NCBI RefSeq assembly: GCF_018327685.1
Contig: NZ_BNEL01000001.1
Location: 3,720,001-3,784,000 of the forward strand
Length of the DNA stretch: 64,000 nt
Source of the DNA: Streptomyces sp. TS71-3
GTDB lineage: Bacteria; Actinomycetota; Actinomycetes; Streptomycetales; Streptomycetaceae
Direction of reading: 5' to 3'
The translations under genes and the position numbers were made by a program. The notes below the pieces were generated by a model. That model was not told the origin of the DNA. It did not search any database and was given only the letters and a program-made list of their open reading frames with translations. Shown here one piece after another: positions 59,536 through 64,000 of the stretch; the stretch's first letter is position 1, and each line of letters starts with the position of its first letter.

Positions 59536-59910
59536 GTGGCCGCAACGGCGCACCTTCTGCCCTCGACCCTCTCCAAACGCCCGGACGGTACGGGCCACCG
59601 GGACACGGCATCCGCCGCGGACCGCAGGCGCGGCGCGTACCGTCCCGCCCCCAGGTACCGGCCCGAGGCCCCCGCCGTCATCGGCGTCGCCCCGCTGCTC
59701 ACCGCCGTGCCGGAGCCCGGCCCCGCACCGGACGACTCCGGGGCCTTCAGCGCGGAAACCGCCGAGACCGAGGCGCCGCTGACCAGCGAGCCGCCCCTCG
59801 CCGACGCCGCGCCCCTCACGAGCGAGCCCCCGCTCGCCGACGCGGCCCCCCTCACGAGCGAGCCCACCGCCACCGGCACGGCCGCGGGCACGGACCCCTC
59901 GGTGGAGTAG
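59536..59910 (+). CDS. Small hypothetical protein with tandem repeats, coupled to malQ
   Basis: 124 residues, family not recognised. GTG start with AGGAGG 6 nt upstream. N-terminal half basic (LLPSTLSKRPDGTGHRD, AYRPAPRYRPEAPA), C-terminal half acidic and repetitive: LTSEPPLADAAP occurs twice plus a partial third copy (36-bp repeats, about 59776-59870). No signal peptide or membrane span. The stop codon is immediately followed by the malQ ATG, so it could act as a leader whose translation couples to malQ. It may not be conserved widely. Confidence 0.55.
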   Translation: MAATAHLLPSTLSKRPDGTGHRDTASAADRRRGAYRPAPRYRPEAPAVIGVAPLLTAVPEPGPAPDDSGAFSAETAETEAPLTSEPPLADAAPLTSEPPLADAAPLTSEPTATGTAAGTDPSVE

Positions 59911-62253
59911 ATGTCCCTGGCCCGGCTGGCAGAGCTGTACGGCGTCGCCATCTCGTACGAATCCTCGCCGGGCCAGACGGTCCGCGTCGCGGACGCCGCC
60001 GTCGTGGCGGCCCTCGCGGCGCTGGGCGTGGACGCCGGCAGCCCCGAGGCGGCCGAGGCGGCCCTGCACGCGCGCGAGGCGGAACTCGCCGAACGGCTCC
60101 TGCCACCGACGGTCGTCTGGTGGCAGGGCCGTGATCCCGCCGCGCTCGCCGGCCTGCCGGAGGGGACGCGGCTGCGCGTCGAGACGGAACAGGGCCGAAC
60201 GCACGCCTGGACGACCACCGCCCCCACCGGCCCGCCCTCCGGGAACGGCGGGCGGGCGAACGGCACCTCGGACAGTGGCGTCTCGGGGAGCGGCACCTCG
60301 GGCAGTGACGCCTCGGAAAGGAACGGCCGCCGGGGCGGCCGCGCTCCGAGGGGCACGTCCGGGAACGGCACATCCGGGGACCGCACCCCAGGGAACGGCG
60401 CTCAGCGGAACGGCGAGGCCCCGCAGGACGTGCCCGGGGGCGGCGCCCCGCCGGCGCTGCCCCCGGGCGTGCACACCCTCACCGCCGCGGCCCCGGACGG
60501 CCGCCGCGCCCGGGTGCACCTCGTGGTCGCCCCGGAGCGGATGCCGGGGCCCCGGGGCGAGCGGGTGCACGGCCTGCTCCTGCAGCTGTACTCCCTGCTC
60601 TCGGAGCGCTCCTGGGGCATGGGCGACCTGGGCGACCTCGCGGAGCTCGCGGCCTGGGCCGGCCATGTGATGGGCAGCGGGTTCGTACAGGTCAACCCGT
60701 TGCACGTGGCGGTGCCCGCAGTGCCGAGCGACCCCTCGCCGTACCGGCCCTCCAGCCGGTACGTCGCCGACCCCGTCCACCTGCGCATCGAGAAGGTCCA
60801 CGAATACGCCTACCTGGACCTCAAGGACCGCACGGAGATCGCCGAGACCCTGGAGCGCGCCGCCGCACTGCGCGGCGAGGTCCTGCGCGACGGCGCCCTG
60901 ATCGACCGCGACGCCGTCTGGGCGCTCAAGCGCCGCGCCCTGGAAGTACTGATCGCCCGCGTCCCCCTGAGCCCGGGTCGGCGCGCCGCCTACAACGCCT
61001 TCCTCGCCGCCGGCGGGCGCCACCTGGAGGACCATGCCACCTGGAGCGCGCTCGCCGACGTGCACGGCCCCGACTGGCACGGCTGGCCCGAGGGGCTGCG
61101 GGACCCGCGCTCCCCGGAGACGGCACGCGCGCGCGTGGAGCTGCTGGACCTCGTCGACTTCCACAGCCGCCTCGCCTGGCTCGCGGACTGCCAGCTCGCC
61201 GCCGCCCAGCGGACCGCACGCGCGGCGGGCATGCCGGTGGGCCTGGTGCACGACCTCGCCGTCGGCGTGCATCCGAACGGTTCCGACGCCTGGGCGCAGC
61301 AGGAGCACCTGGCCCCCGGCATGTCCGTCGGGGCCCCTCCGGACGCGTTCAACGCCCGCGGCCAGGACTGGGGCCTGCCGCCCTGGCGCCCCGACCGGCT
61401 CGCGGCCTCGGGCTACGCGCCGTACCGGGCCCTGCTGCGCGCCATGTTCCGGCACGCGGGCGGGCTGCGGATCGACCATGTGATGGGGCTCTTCCGGCTC
61501 TGGTGGGTACCGCAGGGCAAGGAGCCCACCCAGGGCACGTACGTCCACTACGACGCGGACGCGATGCTCGCCGTGCTGTCACTGGAGGCGCACCGCACGG
61601 GCGCCCTGGTGATCGGGGAGGACCTGGGCACCGTCGCCCCGGGGGTGCGCAGGACGCTGCGCGGGCACGGGATGCTGGGCACGTCCGTCCTCTGGTTCGA
61701 ACGCGACTGGGAGGGCGACGGGCAGCCGCTGCCCCCGGAGCGGTGGCGCACGGACTGCCTGGCCACGGCCACCACCCACGACCTGCCGCCCACCTCGGCC
61801 CGGCTCACCGGCGAGCACGTCGCCCTGCGGCACGGCCTCGGCCTCCTGACCCGCCCGCTCGCCGAGGAGCAGGCCGTGGCCGCCGAGGAGGCCGCGGAGT
61901 GGCTGGAGCTGCTGGGGCGTCTCGGCATGCTGGAGGACGGCACCTCGGGCGGGGTCGCGACCGGCAAGCGCGGCGGGGACGCCTCCGCCGAGGACTTCCA
62001 GTTCGCCGGGGACGAGGAGCGGATCCGTGCGGTGTACCGCTTCCTGCTGCGCACGCCCGCCCGGCTGATCGGCGTCTGGCTGCCCGACATGATCGGCGAC
62101 CGGCGCCCGCAGAACCTCCCGGGCACCTGGCGCGAGTACCCGAACTGGCGCCTGCCGATCGCGGACGCCGACGGACGGCCCGTCACGCTGGAGCAGCTCA
62201 CGTCCTCGCGCCGGCTGCACGCGCTCCTGAAGGTGCTGCGCGGCGAGCGGTGA
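59911..62253 (+). CDS. malQ: 4-alpha-glucanotransferase (amylomaltase, GH77)
   Basis: 780 residues. Actinobacterial N-terminal domain (LARLAELYGVAISYESSPGQ) is interrupted at about 108-180 by a Gly/Ser/Asn-rich low-complexity insert. GH77 catalytic core: QLYSLLSERSWGMGDLGDLA, VNPLHVAVPAVPSDPSPYRP, GLPPWRPDRLAASGYAPYRA, the nucleophile Asp in GLRIDHVMGLFRLWW, the acid/base Glu in VIGEDLGTV, and TTHDLPPTSARLTGEHV. It transfers alpha-1,4-glucan chains in maltodextrin/glycogen metabolism; cytoplasmic. ATG directly after the small upstream gene's stop. Confidence 0.93.
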   Translation: MSLARLAELYGVAISYESSPGQTVRVADAAVVAALAALGVDAGSPEAAEAALHAREAELAERLLPPTVVWWQGRDPAALAGLPEGTRLRVETEQGRTHAWTTTAPTGPPSGNGGRANGTSDSGVSGSGTSGSDASERNGRRGGRAPRGTSGNGTSGDRTPGNGAQRNGEAPQDVPGGGAPPALPPGVHTLTAAAPDGRRARVHLVVAPERMPGPRGERVHGLLLQLYSLLSERSWGMGDLGDLAELAAWAGHVMGSGFVQVNPLHVAVPAVPSDPSPYRPSSRYVADPVHLRIEKVHEYAYLDLKDRTEIAETLERAAALRGEVLRDGALIDRDAVWALKRRALEVLIARVPLSPGRRAAYNAFLAAGGRHLEDHATWSALADVHGPDWHGWPEGLRDPRSPETARARVELLDLVDFHSRLAWLADCQLAAAQRTARAAGMPVGLVHDLAVGVHPNGSDAWAQQEHLAPGMSVGAPPDAFNARGQDWGLPPWRPDRLAASGYAPYRALLRAMFRHAGGLRIDHVMGLFRLWWVPQGKEPTQGTYVHYDADAMLAVLSLEAHRTGALVIGEDLGTVAPGVRRTLRGHGMLGTSVLWFERDWEGDGQPLPPERWRTDCLATATTHDLPPTSARLTGEHVALRHGLGLLTRPLAEEQAVAAEEAAEWLELLGRLGMLEDGTSGGVATGKRGGDASAEDFQFAGDEERIRAVYRFLLRTPARLIGVWLPDMIGDRRPQNLPGTWREYPNWRLPIADADGRPVTLEQLTSSRRLHALLKVLRGER

Positions 62254-62342
62254 GCGGCAGGCGGCGGCCCGGACCGCTTCCCGCCTGCCGTTACGGGACC
62301 CCGGGCGCGCGGCCCCGACGGGCGTTCGCTACGTTGGGCAGC

Positions 62343-62606
62343 GTGGAGAAGAAAAACGACCAGCAGGCCCGGCGCTCCAGTGCGCTGCGTGCAGGTGCCC
62401 TCGGCGCCGTCACGACGCTGATGACTCTGTTCCTCACGTCCCCCGCGCTCGCGCTCACCCGCGACGACGGCGACGACCCGGGCCACGGCCTCTCGGTGGC
62501 CGAGACGCTGGGCCTCTTCGTCTTCACGCCGCTCGCGATCTTCCTCATCATCGCCGCTCTGGTGACGCTGGGCAGCAAGCCCCGCAAGAGCCAGAAGCAG
62601 AGCTGA
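62343..62606 (+). CDS. Small membrane protein, function unknown
   Basis: 87 residues. Basic N-terminus (KKNDQQARRSSALR), first hydrophobic segment AGALGAVTTLMTLFLTSPAL (signal anchor or signal peptide with ALA-L), an acidic DDGDDPGHG loop, a second membrane segment GLFVFTPLAIFLIIAALVTL and a basic KPRKSQKQS tail. Similar small proteins are conserved in streptomycetes without known role. GTG start at 62343; the ribosome site is weak. It ends at the strong hairpin 62636-62667. Confidence 0.75.
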   Translation: MEKKNDQQARRSSALRAGALGAVTTLMTLFLTSPALALTRDDGDDPGHGLSVAETLGLFVFTPLAIFLIIAALVTLGSKPRKSQKQS

Positions 62607-62635
62607 CCACCCGCTTCCGGCACCGCCGTCCCGAG

Positions 62636-62667
62636 GGCGCCGCTCGCGTACACGCCTGAGCGGCGCC
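62636..62667. terminator. Strong bidirectional stem-loop terminator
   Basis: GGCGCCGCTC (62636-62645) pairs perfectly with GAGCGGCGCC (62658-62667) over a 12-nt loop, followed by TTCGG. It lies between the plus-strand membrane-protein gene and the minus-strand TetR gene. Confidence 0.7.
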
Positions 62668-62767
62668 TTCGGTGTGTCCGATGGGCGGCGCTCGGCACCG
62701 GCGGGCGATCGACACCGCCGGGCAGACGGCACCGTCGGGCGCCCGGCACCACCGGGCCGCCGGCCGC

Positions 62768-63454
62768 TCACCCGGCCAAGGGGGCCGCCGAGTCCGCGCT
62801 CGCCGAGTCCGCGTTCGCCGAGCCGTCCCCCGGGGCCTGGCGCGTGTCCTCCTCCGAGAGGTAGCGCTGGACCGTCGGGGCCAGCCAGTACACGACGTCG
62901 TCGTGGCTCATCGCGACCGCGGGCGGGAAGCACAGCACGTACCGGCCCAGTGCCATGCCCAGGATCTGCGCGGCGACCAGCGCGGCCCGCACCGGCGCCT
63001 GGGCCGGATCCGGACAGACCGACCGGGCCACCGGCAGCAGCTGCTCCGTGAAGATCCGCCGTATGCGCTCGGCCCCCGCGCTGTTGGTGACCCCCACCCT
63101 CAGCAGCGCCTGGAGGACCTCCGCCTCCTCCCAGACGCTCAGGAAGTGCCGCACCAGCACCCGGCCGAGGCCGCCCTGCGGGACGGCGGTCAGGTCCGGC
63201 ATCCGCAGGTCGAACTCGACGGCCGCGGCGAACAGCCCCTCCTTGTTGCCGTAGTAGCGCATCACCATCGACGGGTCTATGCCCGCGTCCTTGGCGATCG
63301 CGCGGATCGTGGCGCGCTCGTACCCGTCCGAGGCGAAGCGCTCGCGGGCGGCCGCGAGGATCGCGGACCGGGAGGCGTCGGAGCGGCGGGGGCGAGCGGA
63401 CCGTTCGGGCCCCGCGGGCCCTTCGGGTCGTGGGGACTGTTCGTTCTCAGCCAT
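62768..63454 (-). CDS. TetR-family transcriptional regulator
   Basis: 228 residues. HTH: AILAAARERFASDGYERATI and RAIAKDAGIDPSMVMRYYGN, then KEGLFAAAVEFD. The C-terminal ligand/dimer domain (about 90-205) matches the TetR C-terminal helical type with LVAAQILGMALGRYVLCFPP. It diverges from an FAD monooxygenase, and the 114-bp shared promoter contains four copies of a 15-bp near-palindrome. This is the usual arrangement for a substrate-responsive repressor of the monooxygenase. ATG start at 63454. Confidence 0.9.
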   Translation of the reverse strand: MAENEQSPRPEGPAGPERSARPRRSDASRSAILAAARERFASDGYERATIRAIAKDAGIDPSMVMRYYGNKEGLFAAAVEFDLRMPDLTAVPQGGLGRVLVRHFLSVWEEAEVLQALLRVGVTNSAGAERIRRIFTEQLLPVARSVCPDPAQAPVRAALVAAQILGMALGRYVLCFPPAVAMSHDDVVYWLAPTVQRYLSEEDTRQAPGDGSANADSASADSAAPLAG

Positions 63455-63469
63455 GTCAACAACTGTATG

Positions 63470-63554
63470 CCAACGCTTGTTGACGGTCCATGAGTTCCTG
63501 TCCTACGTTGGCCAACGAGCGTTGACCAACAAGTGTTGACCAACGGTCGTCGAC
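63470..63554. promoter_or_regulatory. Four-site operator array, CCAACN4GTTGAC, 14-bp phased
   Basis: CCAACGCTTGTTGAC (63470-63484), CCAACGAGCGTTGAC (63512-63526), CCAACAAGTGTTGAC (63526-63540) and CCAACGGTCGTCGAC (63540-63554). The last three abut with a 14-bp period, sharing one base, and the first lies exactly 42 bp (3 x 14) upstream. The array fills the promoter region between tetR and the monooxygenase and runs up to its ribosome site. It is the likely TetR operator cluster. Confidence 0.8.
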
Positions 63555-63568
63555 ATCAGGAGGCAGTG

Positions 63569-64000
63569 ATGAACCGCACGACCGCCACGACCCGCCCCAC
63601 CGTCCCCTCCGGCACCCCCGACGGCTCCGTGGCCGTCGTGGGCGCGGGCCCCACGGGCCTGCTGCTCGCCGGGGACCTCGCCGAGGCCGGGGTGCCCGTC
63701 ACCCTGGTCGAGAAGCGCGCACCGGCCATCAGCAACCTCTCCCGGGCCTTCGTGCTGCACGCCCGCAGCCTGGAGCAACTGGACGCCCGGGCCGTCCCCG
63801 CCACCCCCGCCTGCGAGCCGGGCGAGGGCCCCGCGGGTCCGTCGGGTCCCACCGCCCCGTCGAGCAGCCTCGCCGACGAACTGGTCGCGAAGGGACGGCC
63901 GGTGGAGAGCCTGCGGCTCTTCTCCCGCCTGACCGTCCGGCTCGACACCCTGCCGTCCCGCTTCAACTTCCTCCTCGTGGTTCCGCAGTACGAGGTGGAG
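63569..64000 (+). CDS. FAD-dependent monooxygenase (PheA/TfdB type), N-terminal part (runs off window)
   Basis: 144 codons visible. The start has the FAD-binding Rossmann motif SVAVVGAGPTGLLLAGDLAE followed by the acidic strand end TLVEKRA, then ISNLSRAFVLHARSLEQLD, the RAxxLHARTLE-type motif of aromatic flavin monooxygenases. A Pro/Gly-rich insert follows (about 75-100). The remainder lies beyond 64000. Such enzymes hydroxylate aromatic or polyketide substrates with NAD(P)H. ATG with AGGAGG 5 nt upstream, inside the TetR operator array, so repression would block both transcription and access. Confidence 0.88.
   Translation, partial: MNRTTATTRPTVPSGTPDGSVAVVGAGPTGLLLAGDLAEAGVPVTLVEKRAPAISNLSRAFVLHARSLEQLDARAVPATPACEPGEGPAGPSGPTAPSSSLADELVAKGRPVESLRLFSRLTVRLDTLPSRFNFLLVVPQYEVE

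Overview
The window is chromosomal DNA from a Streptomyces (or very close relative). It has very high G+C with the matching third-position bias, many GTG starts and ATGA/GTGA stop-start overlaps. Its gene content is Streptomyces-typical: a cvnABCDE conservon with a CYP157-type P450, a two-gene dynamin-like GTPase operon next to an SsbB-type ssb, an LAETG surface protein with a thioester domain, a csnR-csnK-like chitosan-oligosaccharide operon, and dispersed Streptomyces intergenic repeats. No rRNA, CRISPR array, intact insertion sequence or replication origin was seen. There is one tRNA, tRNA-Arg(UCU), at 22543-22615.

Layout. 1-2000: the start of an IclR-type regulator diverges from a CrtI-like FAD oxidoreductase, with a 9-bp inverted repeat between them. 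2046-6548: a minus-strand sugar (probably tetrose/tetrulose) catabolic cluster, RpiB-type isomerase, DhaK-DhaL kinase, FGGY kinase and D-2-hydroxyacid dehydrogenase. It is decaying: the FGGY gene has a one-base frameshift and the dehydrogenase has lost its 5' part at a junction with azoR. 6549-7750: divergent azoR/hxlR pair. 7852-10308: TetR regulator with a 22-bp palindrome and an AidB-like acyl-CoA dehydrogenase. 10468-16946: DUF574 methyltransferase, P-loop GTPase with a suspected frameshift, LuxR and alpha/beta-hydrolase remnants, SelA-like PLP enzyme, and a coupled P450/enoyl-CoA hydratase pair. 17035-21394: conservon, with an unusual double-Roadblock CvnB. 21395-22542: 1.1 kb without a convincing gene beside the tRNA. 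22886-32040: dynamin-like GTPase pair, ssb, and the LAETG protein. 32561-37214: ettA, thioesterase, a conserved hypothetical, truncated haemoglobin and a PCMT-like methyltransferase.

37702-49310 is the most interesting block. Read on the minus strand the genes are glnX-like sensor, glnH-like binding protein, coiled-coil protein, PknG kinase, PP2C phosphatase, VWA protein and FHA protein. It joins the amino-acid-sensing GlnX-GlnH-PknG module known from actinobacteria to a kinase/PP2C/VWA triad like those described around TerY proteins. Kinase, phosphatase and FHA protein all begin with a CxxC zinc-ribbon-like segment.

49616-56564 is a ROK regulator, ABC transporter, GH4 and BadF-kinase operon matching csnREFGHK, with a perfect 15-bp palindrome upstream. 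57242-62606 holds an MscS channel, an HNH endonuclease, a small repeat protein, malQ and a small membrane protein. 62768-64000 is a TetR regulator diverging from an FAD monooxygenase cut by the window end; their shared promoter carries four 15-bp half-palindromes spaced in exact multiples of 14 bp.
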